In this document: positions 1 through 8,440 of the stretch, piece after piece
Position numbering within the stretch: position 1 is the first letter of the stretch
Layout: the number at the start of each line of letters is the position of its first letter
NCBI GenBank assembly: GCA_030040475.1
Contig: JASHTQ010000549.1
Location: 1 to 26,041 of the forward strand
Reading direction: 5' to 3'
Length of the DNA: 26,041 bases
DNA from: Streptosporangiaceae bacterium
GTDB lineage: Bacteria > Actinomycetota > Actinomycetes > Streptosporangiales > Streptosporangiaceae
Translations under genes and position numbers: made by a program
The notes under the pieces: model-generated
Databases searched by the model: none
The model's input: the letters and a program-made list of their open reading frames with translations, nothing else
Told to the model about the DNA's origin: nothing

Positions 1-420
1 GGCGACGGTTGTGGGGACGCGGACGCGCTCGCCGAGGTTCTCGGCGCGGACGCGCCAGGGCTGGTGCTCGACTTCGTGTGGGGTCCGGTGGCCGAGAGCG
101 CGTTCGCCGCCCTTGCCCTTGGCCGCCAGGGGCTCGGCGAGGACACCGCAGACATCAAGTACGTCCAGATCGGCGCGCTCGGCGGGCCGTCGGCGGCGGT
201 GCCGTCCTCGCTGTTGCGCAGCAGGAAGCTGACGATATCCGGGAGCGGGGCCGGCTCGGTCCCTGCGGCCGCCATCCAGGCCCAGATCCCCGTCTACATC
301 GGGCTGATCGCCGACGGCTCCGTGCAGGTGCCGTTCCGGACCTTCCCGTTGTCAGACGTCGGGGCGGCGTGGACCGCCTCGGCGCAATCCGGCCCGCGAG
401 TGGTGCTCGTCCGGGACTGA
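1..420 (+). CDS. 3' end of a quinone oxidoreductase / MDR-family dehydrogenase (partial)
   Basis: The frame is open from the first base of the window and stops with TGA at 418-420, so about 139 C-terminal residues are visible and the start lies outside. The peptide begins GDGCGDADALAEVLGADAPG and continues through LVLDFVWGPVAESAF, a hydrophobic strand typical of the Rossmann half of medium-chain dehydrogenases. Near the end it has a segment ending in VPFRTFPLSDVGAAW, matching the usual end of the family where the substrate domain resumes ('fplsdv..Aw'). The catalytic half is not visible, so cofactor and substrate cannot be stated. It is the only plus-strand gene at this end and converges on the minus-strand catabolic operon, with 62 bases between the two stops, so it is probably not part of the sugar island. 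Family assignment is fairly secure; exact function is unknown. Confidence 0.7.
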   Translation, partial: GDGCGDADALAEVLGADAPGLVLDFVWGPVAESAFAALALGRQGLGEDTADIKYVQIGALGGPSAAVPSSLLRSRKLTISGSGAGSVPAAAIQAQIPVYIGLIADGSVQVPFRTFPLSDVGAAWTASAQSGPRVVLVRD

Positions 421-482
421 GACGGGTCATGATCCTCCGTCCGCTGGTGCACGGCGGTGGCTGCCGTACGGACCCGCTTCGG

Positions 483-1478
483 TTATTCAGCGTCTCGCCA
501 GTCGAATATGATCCCGCCGAGGTGGTCACGCTCAGGAGTGAACAGGCGGTAATAGACGTCAGCTGATTGCTTCCAGGACACGAAGTCCGATACCAGTGGC
601 TCGATGTCGATCAAGCGGTTGTGGATCTGACGGAGTACCGCCTCCCGCACCGGCGCCTCGCCGATGAACACCGGGAAGTAGGCCGTGGCCTGCTTGTAGT
701 GCGCCAAGGTGAACTGGAAGCTCAGCTGCTCAGGGTAGAAGCCCTCGAAAATCATCTTGCCGTTGGGGCGGACGCACTTGATGGCATCTTCGGGCGAGGT
801 ACGGCCGGTCGCCTCGATCACCACGTCGACCCCATCGGGGAATCGCGCCAGCAGCTGTTCGGACACGGGCGCCGACCGGACGTCGAGCACCTCATCCGCG
901 CAATAGTCCGCCGAGTACTTCAGCCGTTCCGGTGTCACGTCGGCTGTCAGTACATAGGCTCCGCGCATGCGGGCGAGCATCGCCGCACAGAGCCCGATCA
1001 TGCCCTGGCCGATGACCAGCACGTTATCGCCGCAGCGAACCCCGGCCATGTTGAGGGCGTTGGCCCCGACGGCGGGCTGGACGAACAGGGCCGACAGATG
1101 GAGATGATCCGACGGGGTCACGTTGTGAGCCAGCCCGGCATCGAGAAGCTGATAACTCTGGTGCCCGTTCGGGACGAATGCGGCGATCAGGTCGCCCTTC
1201 TTCTGCCAGGCGCCCTCACCGACGGCGACCACCTCGCCCACGGCCTGATAGCCCGGCACGTGCGGCGACCCGGCCCAGCCCGCGCTGACGTTGTACCCGC
1301 TGTTGCCCCACATCTCGGTCCCGACGCTCACCCCGGAGAACAGCGTGCGGATCAGCAGCTGGCGTTCGCCGGGTGAGGGCACCGGCCGGCGTTCGAGGGC
1401 GACCGCGCCCGGCATGCCGTCCTTAATCTTCTGCGTGACGACCAAAGCCGGGGCGTCCGCCGGTGTCGCAGCGCTCAC
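483..1478 (-). CDS. BchC-like medium-chain dehydrogenase lacking zinc ligands
   Basis: 331 residues of the medium-chain dehydrogenase/reductase fold: GroES-like domain (about 1-135), Rossmann domain with a VIGQGMIG nucleotide motif near residue 155, then the C-terminal return. The usual catalytic zinc residues are replaced. Where zinc alcohol dehydrogenases have a Cys after the first strand this one has SGVSVGTE, and the GHE motif is PGYQAVGEV, so His is Tyr. The four-Cys structural zinc lobe is also missing. This pattern is typical of the BchC-like, zinc-independent branch and argues against a classical alcohol dehydrogenase. The GTG start overlaps the stop of the upstream epimerase (GTGA at 1475-1478), so the two are translationally coupled. 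It is the last gene of the fucD operon. Probable role: NAD(P)-dependent oxidation or reduction of a sugar hydroxyl or keto group; substrate unknown. Confidence 0.8.
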   Translation of the reverse strand: MSAATPADAPALVVTQKIKDGMPGAVALERRPVPSPGERQLLIRTLFSGVSVGTEMWGNSGYNVSAGWAGSPHVPGYQAVGEVVAVGEGAWQKKGDLIAAFVPNGHQSYQLLDAGLAHNVTPSDHLHLSALFVQPAVGANALNMAGVRCGDNVLVIGQGMIGLCAAMLARMRGAYVLTADVTPERLKYSADYCADEVLDVRSAPVSEQLLARFPDGVDVVIEATGRTSPEDAIKCVRPNGKMIFEGFYPEQLSFQFTLAHYKQATAYFPVFIGEAPVREAVLRQIHNRLIDIEPLVSDFVSWKQSADVYYRLFTPERDHLGGIIFDWRDAE

Positions 1479-2338
1479 AGGGCAGTTACCTCTCGTAGCG
1501 TGGCCGGGTCGATGGCCGGCCTGAATCCGAACAGTTCGGTGATGCGTGACGTCGCGTAGAGCGAGTCGGACTCATGCCCGGCCTGCTCGTAGCGGGAGAG
1601 ATCGAGGCCTTCGGCCCTTGCCCCGAAGAGCAGCCTGATGGTGTCGGCAGTGGGCCTGCTGGACCGGATCCGGTCGGCGACCAGGTTGACGCGGCGGCAG
1701 CCGGGGCAGGCCGGCCGTTCGGCCATCGCGGTGAGAGCCGTGATGGCGTCGGCGACGGCAACCGACCCGAGCATCGCGAACGGCGCGGGCATCGCCCTGA
1801 CGATGTCATCGGTCACCGGCGGTGCGTCCTCGCGCTGCACGACACCGAGCCGCACCAGCGTCACGTCCAATTCGGGTAGCTGGCGGTGGAAGTAGGCGCC
1901 GAGTTCTTCGACCATCGCTTTGGAGAGTCCGTAGGCGTCTACTGCCTCGCATGGATAGTCGTCGGGAATCGGCAGCTTCCGCGGCAGGAAAGCAGGTGAC
2001 AGGCAGCCGATGGCGGCGATCGAGCTGGCCAGGACGAATCGCCGCACGCCGTGGTCGACGGCCCACCGGACCAGGCGCCGGGTACCACAAACGTTGACGT
2101 CCATCGCATCTTCCTCGGAGCACCCGCCGGTGACCGCGGCGAGGTGAACGACGGCGTCGATACGCTCGCCATCGAGGCCCGCCAGGACGGCGGGGTCAGC
2201 GAAGTCTCCCCGCACGACGCGCCCGGTGCCCTCCTCCGGATGCCGGGACAGCGAGATCACCCGGTGACCGCGCGCGAGAACTGGAACCAGGCGGGATCCG
2301 AGGTACCCACCCGAACCGGTCACGAGAAACGTGCTCAC
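1475..2338 (-). CDS. NAD-dependent epimerase/dehydratase (extended SDR)
   Basis: 287 residues. The N-terminus VTGSGGYLGSRLVP is the glycine-rich NAD(P)-binding motif (GxxGxxG), a DAVVHLAAVTG strand follows near residue 65, and VDAYGLSKAMVEEL near residue 135 carries the YxxxK catalytic pair. It belongs to the extended short-chain dehydrogenases that include nucleotide-sugar epimerases and the sugar and uronate dehydrogenases. In a catabolic operon an oxidoreductase acting on a free sugar or sugar acid is more likely than a nucleotide-sugar epimerase, but the sequence does not decide. The GTG start is preceded by AAGGAAAGG about seven bases upstream. The gene follows the DAK-family kinase by 51 bases and overlaps the next MDR gene by four. 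Its substrate specificity is unknown. Confidence 0.8.
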   Translation of the reverse strand: MSTFLVTGSGGYLGSRLVPVLARGHRVISLSRHPEEGTGRVVRGDFADPAVLAGLDGERIDAVVHLAAVTGGCSEEDAMDVNVCGTRRLVRWAVDHGVRRFVLASSIAAIGCLSPAFLPRKLPIPDDYPCEAVDAYGLSKAMVEELGAYFHRQLPELDVTLVRLGVVQREDAPPVTDDIVRAMPAPFAMLGSVAVADAITALTAMAERPACPGCRRVNLVADRIRSSRPTADTIRLLFGARAEGLDLSRYEQAGHESDSLYATSRITELFGFRPAIDPATLREVTAL

Positions 2339-2389
2339 GATTAGCCTTTCCTTTTCATGCAGGAGTGGCGGTGACTGCCTGCCCCGCCG

Positions 2390-4123
2390 TCACTGTGTCC
2401 GAGGCCCAAGCGCCTCTTCGACCGCTTCCAGGCACATGGCCAGCGACGTAGCGCCGGGATCAGAGGTACCGATGCTGCGTTCCGCCAGCGGCCGGGCTCG
2501 TCCGACCATCGGCCGCAGGCCGGCGGTCTGCTCCGCGGCTCGGGTCGCGCTCGCCGCGGCGGAACCCCACGCATCGGCGAGCGGCCGCCGAGAGGAGATG
2601 CCGCTCTCCAGCACGTCGTTGAATGGTCCCAGCGCGTCGAGCATGGTCTTATCGCCGCGTTCGGCATGACCGAGCCGGGCAATGGCGGCATAGGCGTCGC
2701 GCATTCCGGCGCACAGGTCGTCCGACGTGATCACGAGGCGCCCGCTGAGCCGACCGCCGAGAGCCTCCAGCCCGGCGCCCCACAGGACCCCGGACGTACC
2801 GCCCGCTTGAGCTGCCCAGATTCGGCCGGCCGCGGTAAGGATCTCCCCGCAGTCCGCGTCGCGGGCCTGCGCTGCTTCGGCCGCCTGCAACGCCGCGTGG
2901 CTGCCGCGTACCATGCCGCGGCCGTGGTCGCCATCACCGGCCACGGCATCCAGTTCCCCCAGGGCGGCCTCCGCTTCTGTCATCGCGGCGGCTATTGCCC
3001 GGATGGCCCGGACCGCGTTCGCCGCGCAGGCGCGCTCAGGAGCGGTGAGCGCGCGTGATCCCGCCGGGGAACCGCCCGACGCCGACACGGCAGGGCCGTG
3101 CTGGCGCGGCCGCTCTTCCTCGCCCGCGACCAGGCTCCCCTTCTTGTAGGCGGGTGTGTCGGCTGGAGCTCGCCAGAACCGTTCCAGCTCGTCGTCCAGC
3201 CAGGTAAGTGTCAGCGAGCAGCCCGCCATGTCCAGGCTGGTCACTAGCTCGCCGACGGCTGGCTCCACGAGCTGAAGCCCGGCCTCGTCGAGCAGCCTGG
3301 CGATGTGCGCCCAGAGCACGAACATCTCCTCGTATTTGGTCCGGCCCAACCCGTTGAGGATCGCGGCGACCCGCCCGTCGGCCCCGGCGGGCCGCTCGGC
3401 TGCCACGCTGGCGACCAGCAGGGCGGCGAGTTCGGCCGCCGCCGGCAGAGGCTCCTCCGCGATGCCTGGCTCACCATGGATGCCGAGGCCGACACCCATC
3501 AGGCCGACGGGCACGGAGAAGAGCGGTGCAGTGGCCCCGGGGAGGGTGCAACCGTCAAATCCGACCCCCAGGGTGCGGGTGCGGTCGTTGGCTCGCCTGG
3601 CCACCTGCTCCACTTCGCCGAGGGCGTACCCCTCGGCAGCAGCGGCGGCGGCGGCCTTGAACACGGCGAAGCCGCCAGCGATGCCGCGCCTCCTGGCCGT
3701 CTCCGCAGGCGGTGCGCTCGCGATGTCGTCTGTGACCACGAGGTAGCGCGCGTCGATGCCGTCGGCTTTCAGCGTCTCGGCGGCGAGGGTGAAGTTCATG
3801 ATGTCGCCCGCGTAATTCCCGGTCATGAGAAGGACGCCGGCCCCGCAGTCGGCTGCTCTCGCGACCGACGCCGCGTCGGCGGCCGACGGGGACGTGAAGA
3901 CGTTGCCGACGACGGCCGCGTCGGCGAAGCCCGGCCCGACGATGCCGCAGAAGGCGGGGTAGTGACCTGATCCGCCGCCCACGATGACGGCTGCCTTGCC
4001 TGGCCGTCCCGTTGTCCTGACCACTCCGCCGGGCACCCGCGTGAGGTATCCCGCGTGCAGCCGGACAAATCCGTCTAGCATATTCTCGGTGAATTGTGCT
4101 GGATCGTCGAAGATCCGGGTCAT
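2390..4123 (-). CDS. DAK-family ketotriose/tetrulose kinase (DerK-like erythrulose kinase)
   Basis: 577 residues in the single-chain ATP-dependent layout: a DhaK-type substrate domain (about 1-330) joined by a short linker to a DhaL-type nucleotide domain (about 360-577). In the first domain GGGSGHYPAF and NVFTSPSA are substrate-pocket motifs, and GIHGEPG holds the His that forms a covalent hemiaminal with the ketose carbonyl. In the second, AGDGDHG supplies the Asp cluster that binds Mg-ATP and DPGATS closes the site. Dihydroxyacetone kinases usually have GSGHEPxH; GSGHYPAF is, from memory, the form in the D/L-erythrulose kinases described in mycobacterial tetritol pathways. The ATG has a very strong GGAGGAG site. 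It lies directly after a DthD/GolD-like SDR, and an RpiB-type isomerase is encoded nearby, which together suggest D-erythrulose 4-phosphate formation. Dihydroxyacetone or another ketose remains possible. Confidence 0.85.
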   Translation of the reverse strand: MTRIFDDPAQFTENMLDGFVRLHAGYLTRVPGGVVRTTGRPGKAAVIVGGGSGHYPAFCGIVGPGFADAAVVGNVFTSPSAADAASVARAADCGAGVLLMTGNYAGDIMNFTLAAETLKADGIDARYLVVTDDIASAPPAETARRRGIAGGFAVFKAAAAAAAEGYALGEVEQVARRANDRTRTLGVGFDGCTLPGATAPLFSVPVGLMGVGLGIHGEPGIAEEPLPAAAELAALLVASVAAERPAGADGRVAAILNGLGRTKYEEMFVLWAHIARLLDEAGLQLVEPAVGELVTSLDMAGCSLTLTWLDDELERFWRAPADTPAYKKGSLVAGEEERPRQHGPAVSASGGSPAGSRALTAPERACAANAVRAIRAIAAAMTEAEAALGELDAVAGDGDHGRGMVRGSHAALQAAEAAQARDADCGEILTAAGRIWAAQAGGTSGVLWGAGLEALGGRLSGRLVITSDDLCAGMRDAYAAIARLGHAERGDKTMLDALGPFNDVLESGISSRRPLADAWGSAAASATRAAEQTAGLRPMVGRARPLAERSIGTSDPGATSLAMCLEAVEEALGPRTQ

Positions 4124-4138
4124 TATCTCCTCCGTCGC

Positions 4139-4909
4139 CTACCGCGCGGTGTATCCGCCGTCCACCAGGATTTCTGTTCCGTTGATCATGTCCGACCCGT
4201 TCGACGCCAGGAATATGGCGGCCGCGGCTATTTCCTCGGGCGTGGCGAAGCGGCCGACCGGGATCAGTGCGCGCATGGCGTCGCCCTTGGCACCGTCCCA
4301 CGCCTTCCTGCCGAGTTCGGTAAGGACGACGGTGGGAGAGATGGCGTTGACTGTGATCCCGCGCGGGGCCCACTCCACGGCGAGGACCCGGGTGAGGCCG
4401 AGGACGCCCGCCTTCGACGCGCAGTAGGCGGCATGCTGGTCGAGCGCGATGCTCGCGGCCTGCGAGGCTATGTTGATTATTTTCCCGCCGCCCGCGGCGA
4501 GCATGGCCCGGCCGATTTGCTGGCTCATGAGGAATGTCCCCTTGAGGTTCACTCCGAGGGTGGTGTCCCACTGCTCAGGTGTCAGGTCTTCGGCCGGCCC
4601 GAGGAAAACCACTCCCGCGCAGTTGACGAGTATGTCGACCCGGCCGAATTCCGCCAGGATGGCGCGCCCGGCGTCGGTGACCGATGACGGGTCGGCCACG
4701 TCGCAGGCGACAGGCCTCGCATTCTGCCCCAGCTCTTCGGCCTGGGCGTGAGCAGCCTCGAAATCGAGATCCACGATGGCGACCCGTGCGCCCTTCGCGA
4801 CAAAGGCGCGGGCGATGGCGGCCCCGATGCCAGCGGCGCCGCCGGTGACGACGGCTGCTTTGCCCGCCAGGCTGAACGACAGATCAACCGCTGCGTCTCC
4901 AGTTGGCAT
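4139..4909 (-). CDS. SDR of the GolD/DthD type, probable polyol (D-threitol-like) dehydrogenase
   Basis: 256-residue classical short-chain dehydrogenase: VVTGGAAGIG binds NAD(P), LVNCAGVV replaces the usual NNAG, and Ser (IASQAAS) with YCASK form the catalytic triad. ITVNAISPTVVLTELGRKAW and the end MINGTEILVDGGYT resemble the GolD/D-threitol dehydrogenase branch rather than fatty-acid-type reductases. The start is fixed by AGGAG five bases before the ATG at 4909, which makes the gene overlap the upstream AKR by 26 bases. The kinase start follows 15 bases after this gene's stop, so dehydrogenase and kinase are tightly paired: oxidation of a C4 polyol to erythrulose, then phosphorylation. An SDR-type L-fucose dehydrogenase is the main alternative. 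Family certain, substrate inferred. Confidence 0.85.
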   Translation of the reverse strand: MPTGDAAVDLSFSLAGKAAVVTGGAAGIGAAIARAFVAKGARVAIVDLDFEAAHAQAEELGQNARPVACDVADPSSVTDAGRAILAEFGRVDILVNCAGVVFLGPAEDLTPEQWDTTLGVNLKGTFLMSQQIGRAMLAAGGGKIINIASQAASIALDQHAAYCASKAGVLGLTRVLAVEWAPRGITVNAISPTVVLTELGRKAWDGAKGDAMRALIPVGRFATPEEIAAAAIFLASNGSDMINGTEILVDGGYTAR

Positions 4910-5870
4910 GCGTTACTCCTTCGTCCAGTTCCGCCCACGCCTGAGGCGGGATCGCGCGGGTCGCCCGGTCGATCGCTGACCGGACCTCGTCGGCACTCCG
5001 TAGCCCGACTACGACGGCGGCCGTGGCGGGATGCCTGGCCGGGAATTGGATTGCCAGCTCGGGCAGGGTCACGCCGTGCCTGGCGCCGATCTGGGCCAGC
5101 CGCCGGGCCGCGGCAAGCATGCTTGCGGGGGCGGGGGCGTAGTCAAAGCAGGCGTCCTCGCGGGGCCAGTCGCTGGCCAGCAATCCCGAGTTATATGGCG
5201 CGGTGGCGAGCACGGATATGCTGCGGTCCTGGCACTCTTCCATCAGCCTCGCACCGCTGCGATCGGCCAGCGTCCACCGCCCGGCCAGCATGACGACATC
5301 AAGATCGGCCTCGCGGACCATGCGCAACGGCACCTGCCACTGGTTCATCCCGACGCCGACCGCGCCGATCACGCCTTGCTCGCGCAGCTCGATCAGCGCC
5401 GGGATGGCTTGCGAAAGGGCCTCGTCAGCCCAGTCGTCCGGGTCGTGCACGAGCACCATGTCGAAGCGATCCGTTCCCGTGCGCTCAAGGCTCGCCTCGA
5501 TGCTGCGCCTGGCCCCGTCCGCGGAATAGTCTCTTTCCCTGGTGAGCTGGTCGGCAATGGCGAAGCCCCCGTCAGCCAGGTCTGAGCCCGTCGGGGCCGG
5601 ATTTGGCACCAGCAGCCGCCCGACCTTCGTCGAGAGGACGAACTGCGACCTGGGGTACTTGGCGAGCGCTCGGCCCAGCCGGCGCTCGGCCAGCCCCAGG
5701 CCGTAGTGCGGTGCGGTGTCGAAGTACCGGATGCCAGCCTCCCAGGCGGCATGCACGGCGCCGAGCGCGGTCTCGCCGGAAACCTCGGAGTACAGGTTGC
5801 CGATCGGGGCGGATCCGAATCCGATGCCGGTAACGCGGACGTCGGTGCGTCCGATCCTGTTCACCCGCAT
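4884..5870 (-). CDS. Aldo/keto reductase, probable D-threo-aldose 1-dehydrogenase (L-fucose dehydrogenase)
   Basis: 328-residue TIM-barrel aldo/keto reductase. The catalytic tetrad is visible as Asp and Tyr in YFDTAPHYGLG, Lys in LSTKVG and His in VLVHDPDD. The start MRVNRIGRTDVRVTGIGFG, the PHYGLGLAE segment and the LSTKVGRLL motif followed by an insertion are those of the pyridoxal/D-threo-aldose dehydrogenase branch, which oxidises L-fucose at C1 to the lactone. That makes it the best candidate for the first oxidative step here; the lactone would pass to the amidohydrolase at 10199-11095. No clear Shine-Dalgarno precedes the ATG. The preceding mutarotase gene, 66 bases upstream, would supply the anomer used. 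Substrate is inferred from subfamily and context. Confidence 0.82.
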   Translation of the reverse strand: MRVNRIGRTDVRVTGIGFGSAPIGNLYSEVSGETALGAVHAAWEAGIRYFDTAPHYGLGLAERRLGRALAKYPRSQFVLSTKVGRLLVPNPAPTGSDLADGGFAIADQLTRERDYSADGARRSIEASLERTGTDRFDMVLVHDPDDWADEALSQAIPALIELREQGVIGAVGVGMNQWQVPLRMVREADLDVVMLAGRWTLADRSGARLMEECQDRSISVLATAPYNSGLLASDWPREDACFDYAPAPASMLAAARRLAQIGARHGVTLPELAIQFPARHPATAAVVVGLRSADEVRSAIDRATRAIPPQAWAELDEGVTHANWRRSG

Positions 5871-5936
5871 GGCTGGCCCATGCAGTGAGGGCGTGGCAGA
5901 CCGGGCCCGTTCCGGCAGCGTGCCAGACCGGCCGGG

Positions 5937-6260
5937 TCAGTCAAGGTGGAACACCTCTGTCAGCGGCGCCCACAGTTCGCCGGCCGCGGCCGTGTCCAAT
6001 GGCTGCTGGCAGGGGTCGGTCAGCAGCCACCAGCGCAGCGTTTCCGGGTCGGCGGCGATGCGGGCCATGTCGGCTTCGTAGTCCGTGCCGGTGTACTCGA
6101 GGTAGGAGAACAGCACGCCGTCACGGAGGAAGATCGAGTAATTGCTGACATGGGCACGGCGGAGCGCCGCCAGCACGCCGGGCCACGCATCCGCATGCAG
6201 GGCCAGGTATTCTGCGGCCTTCTCCGGCCGCAGCCGAACGACCGACGCGAACCGCTGCAT
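5937..6260 (-). CDS. L-rhamnose/L-fucose mutarotase family protein (RhaM/FucU-like)
   Basis: 107 residues, the usual length of RhaM-type mutarotases. It shows FASVVRLRPEKAAEYLALH followed by ADAWPGVLAAL, with the conserved His before ADAWP, NYSIFL, a YLEYTG strand, and the paired Trp in LRWWLLTDPCQ. These dimeric ferredoxin-like enzymes interconvert alpha and beta anomers of 6-deoxyhexoses. Two adjacent ATG codons are possible starts (6263 and 6260). The upstream GAGAGG is two bases from the first and five from the second, so 6260 is preferred. The first ATG overlaps the stop of the upstream SDR (ATGATG), so translation is coupled. The frame stays open for a long way upstream, but that extension runs inside the SDR gene and is an artefact. 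A 6-deoxyhexose mutarotase supports the L-fucose reading of the operon. Confidence 0.88.
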   Translation of the reverse strand: MQRFASVVRLRPEKAAEYLALHADAWPGVLAALRRAHVSNYSIFLRDGVLFSYLEYTGTDYEADMARIAADPETLRWWLLTDPCQQPLDTAAAGELWAPLTEVFHLD

Positions 6261-7021
6261 CATCGCCTCTCGCTGCGAAGTCTGAGTACGTCCATTCCGC
6301 CGTCGACGGCGAGCGCCGTGCCGGTGACCGAGCCGGCCGCGGGAGACGCCAGGTATCCGATGGCGGCAGCCACTTCGTCGGCCGTCACCAGCCTGCCATG
6401 AGGCTGCCGGGCCTCCAGCGCGGCTCGCTCGGCAGCGGGATCGTCGGCCTTCGCGAGCAACCGGCCAATCCAGGGGGTGTCGGCCGTTCCCGGGTTGACC
6501 GCATTGACCCGGATGCCGTCGGCCAAGAGGTCCGCGGCCATCGCACGGGTGAGCGCGAGGACCGCGCCCTTGCTCGCCGAATAGAGCACCCGCTGCGGCA
6601 GCCCGGCGGTCGCCGCGATCGAGGACGTGTTGACGATCGCGGCCGACGCCGACGCGCGCAGCGCCGGCAACGCGGCCCTGGTTACCCGGATCAGTCCCAC
6701 GACGTTGATGTCGAGCACGTGATGCCATTCATCGTCAGGATTGTCTTCGGCGCCGCCTTGTGCGCCGACCCCGGCATTGTTCACCAGGATGTCAAGCCCG
6801 CCGAGCAGGCTGATGGCCCGCCCCACGGCGGCCTGCACGGCCGCGTCGTCGGTGATGTCGGCGCGCACGCTCGCCAGGTAGCCGCGTTGCCTGCCGTCGG
6901 GCAGCACCCGGTCGAGGATCACGACCTGGGCTCCTTCCCCTTTGAGGTGGCGCGCCGTGGCCAGGCCGATGCCCGAGGCCCCGCCGGTGACCAGCGCGCG
7001 CAGTCCGGTCAGCGTGCCCAC
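6260..7021 (-). CDS. SDR, probable 2-keto-3-deoxy-L-fuconate dehydrogenase
   Basis: 253-residue short-chain dehydrogenase: ALVTGGASGIG, then DILVNNAGVG, Ser in NTSSIAA with YSASK, and the C-terminal VTGTALAVDGG. It directly follows L-fuconate dehydratase, the order in which the product 2-keto-3-deoxy-L-fuconate would be oxidised at C4. The residue start VGTLTGLRALVTGG gives a GTG at 7021. That GTG has no good ribosome-binding site of its own; the strong AAAGGAGAGG lies in front of an overlapping 25-codon frame whose TGA (7009-7011) falls just after this GTG, so re-initiation is likely. The frame is open further upstream (to 8026), but that extension overlaps fucD and is not coding. Substrate is inferred from the neighbour; the SDR family is certain. 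Confidence 0.85.
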   Translation of the reverse strand: MGTLTGLRALVTGGASGIGLATARHLKGEGAQVVILDRVLPDGRQRGYLASVRADITDDAAVQAAVGRAISLLGGLDILVNNAGVGAQGGAEDNPDDEWHHVLDINVVGLIRVTRAALPALRASASAAIVNTSSIAATAGLPQRVLYSASKGAVLALTRAMAADLLADGIRVNAVNPGTADTPWIGRLLAKADDPAAERAALEARQPHGRLVTADEVAAAIGYLASPAAGSVTGTALAVDGGMDVLRLRSERR

Positions 7022-7086
7022 GTCGGGCCTGTGTCCCGGGCGGCATCGTGGTCTTGGCCGTGCTCGCCGATCCTGGCAAACCGCAT
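7009..7086 (-). other. Short frame with strong RBS, possible remnant of an FAH-family hydrolase N-terminus
   Basis: The ATG at 7084-7086 is preceded by AAAGGAGAGG four bases away, the best ribosome-binding site in this part of the operon, and opens a 25-codon frame. It starts MRFARIGEHGQ, which resembles the first residues of fumarylacetoacetate-hydrolase family proteins (MRFARIG.PG type), then loses similarity and ends after PTWAR at TGA 7009-7011, past the GTG of the SDR. An FAH-family 2,4-diketo-3-deoxy-L-fuconate hydrolase is the enzyme this pathway otherwise lacks. Two readings are possible: a scar left by a deletion, or a leader peptide coupling translation to the SDR. The similarity is only about ten residues and is judged by eye. 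Confidence 0.35.
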
Positions 7087-7107
7087 ATTCCTCTCCTTTG
7101 CCGATGT

Positions 7108-8418
7108 TCAGGCAGGCCTGTCCGCTCTCCCCCAGGCTGGGCCGGACGGGAAGCTGAACTCCGCGACCGTACCCGGGAGGAGGGCCGCACCGGAGCCAGG
7201 AGCCCGGGGTGTATGGTAACGGGCGTTCACGACCCGCACCGGATCCTCGAAATACTCGTGTAGATGGTCGATGTACTCGATCCACCGGCCCTCCATGCTG
7301 CCGCTGACGGCCACGTAGTCGAACATCGCCAGATGCTGAACGACCTCGCACAGGCCGACACCGCCGGCATGCGGGCAGACCGGCACCCCGAACTTGGCCG
7401 CCAGCAGCAAGATCGCGATGTTCTCGTTTACCCCGGCTACTCGGCATGCGTCCACCTGGCACACGTCTATCGCACCGCCGGCGAGGAGTTGCTTGAACAC
7501 GATGCGATTCGCCACATGCTCGCCGGTCGCTATCCGGGTGGGCGCCACGGCCTGAGCGATGCGCTGATGTCCGAGGACGTCGTCGGGGCTGGTCGGTTCC
7601 TCGATCCAGTACAGCGAGAATGCCGCGAGTCGCTGGATGTTCTCGATCGCTTCCGGAACATCCCAGCTCTGATTCGCGTCCACGGACAGCAGGATGTCGG
7701 GACCGACCAGGTCGCGAACCATTTTTACCCGCCGCATATCCGCCTCGATATCCAGGCCGACCTTGAACTTGAGGTGGGTGAAACCGCTGGCTAGTGCCTG
7801 GCTCAGCAGCTGGGCAACCTTGGCGTCCGAGTACCCGAGCCAGCCGGCCGAGGTGCTGTAGGCGGGGTAACCGCGCGCCAGCAGGGTTCGCATACGCTCC
7901 TGTTTGCCGACCGCGGAGCGCTCCAGTATCGCCAGCGCCTCGTCGCGCGTCAGCGCATCGGATATGTACCTGAAGTCGACGAAATCGACGATCTGGCGCG
8001 GGCTCAGCTCCGAGAGCAGCAGCCACAATGGCTTGCCCGCGCGCCTAGCCGCCAGGTCCCAGGCCGCGTTGACCACGGCGCCGATCGCCATGTGCATCAC
8101 GCCCTTCTCGGGTCCTAGCCAGCGCAGATGGCTGTCATGGGTAAGTCGGCGCGAGAAGGCGCCAAGGTCCGCCAGCGCCTCGTCAACCGGCATGCCGACG
8201 ACTAGATCCGAAACCGCCGCCACAGCGGCAACCGCCACGTCATTGCCGCGGCCAAGCGTGAAGACGAATCCGTAGCCTGCGTCACCGTCCGTCGTCCGGA
8301 GCACCGCGTAGGCCGCCGAGTAATCGGGATCGTGGTTGAGCGCGTCCGAGCCCACCCGGGAGAGTGACGTGGGGAACCGTACGTCGCTGATGTCCAGGTC
8401 ACAGAAGGTCGCACTCAC
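7108..8418 (-). CDS. fucD: L-fuconate dehydratase (enolase superfamily)
   Basis: 436 residues, close to the usual length (about 440). It removes water from L-fuconate to give 2-keto-3-deoxy-L-fuconate. Visible catalytic residues by my count: Lys217/Lys219 in KFKVG, metal ligands Asp247 (VDANQ), Glu273 (IEEPT) and Glu300 (TGEH), Asp323, and general-acid His350 in VCPHAGG. These sit one residue off the positions known for the Xanthomonas enzyme. The N-terminal capping part has the family's FPTS...GSDA and PDYSAAY motifs, and [11 protein letters not shown] and [10 protein letters not shown] are also diagnostic. The start is a GTG with a weak GGAAC upstream. It is the first gene of its operon; a GntR-type palindrome lies 22 bases upstream. 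This is the most specific functional call in the window and anchors the L-fucose interpretation. Confidence 0.93.
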   Translation of the reverse strand: MSATFCDLDISDVRFPTSLSRVGSDALNHDPDYSAAYAVLRTTDGDAGYGFVFTLGRGNDVAVAAVAAVSDLVVGMPVDEALADLGAFSRRLTHDSHLRWLGPEKGVMHMAIGAVVNAAWDLAARRAGKPLWLLLSELSPRQIVDFVDFRYISDALTRDEALAILERSAVGKQERMRTLLARGYPAYSTSAGWLGYSDAKVAQLLSQALASGFTHLKFKVGLDIEADMRRVKMVRDLVGPDILLSVDANQSWDVPEAIENIQRLAAFSLYWIEEPTSPDDVLGHQRIAQAVAPTRIATGEHVANRIVFKQLLAGGAIDVCQVDACRVAGVNENIAILLLAAKFGVPVCPHAGGVGLCEVVQHLAMFDYVAVSGSMEGRWIEYIDHLHEYFEDPVRVVNARYHTPRAPGSGAALLPGTVAEFSFPSGPAWGRADRPA

Positions 8419-8440
8419 GAGTTCCGCCCTGGAGTAAAAT

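Noticed and set aside
3555..4571. 338-codon minus-strand frame over the kinase/SDR junction
   Set aside because: Reads as Arg/His-rich nonsense in an alternative frame of two well-supported genes (the DAK kinase and the GolD-like SDR).
6260..8026. 588-codon open frame on the minus strand that includes the SDR
   Set aside because: Only the part up to 7021 has SDR features; the upstream part overlaps fucD in another frame, has Arg/Gly/Pro-rich low-information sequence and is a GC-rich artefact.
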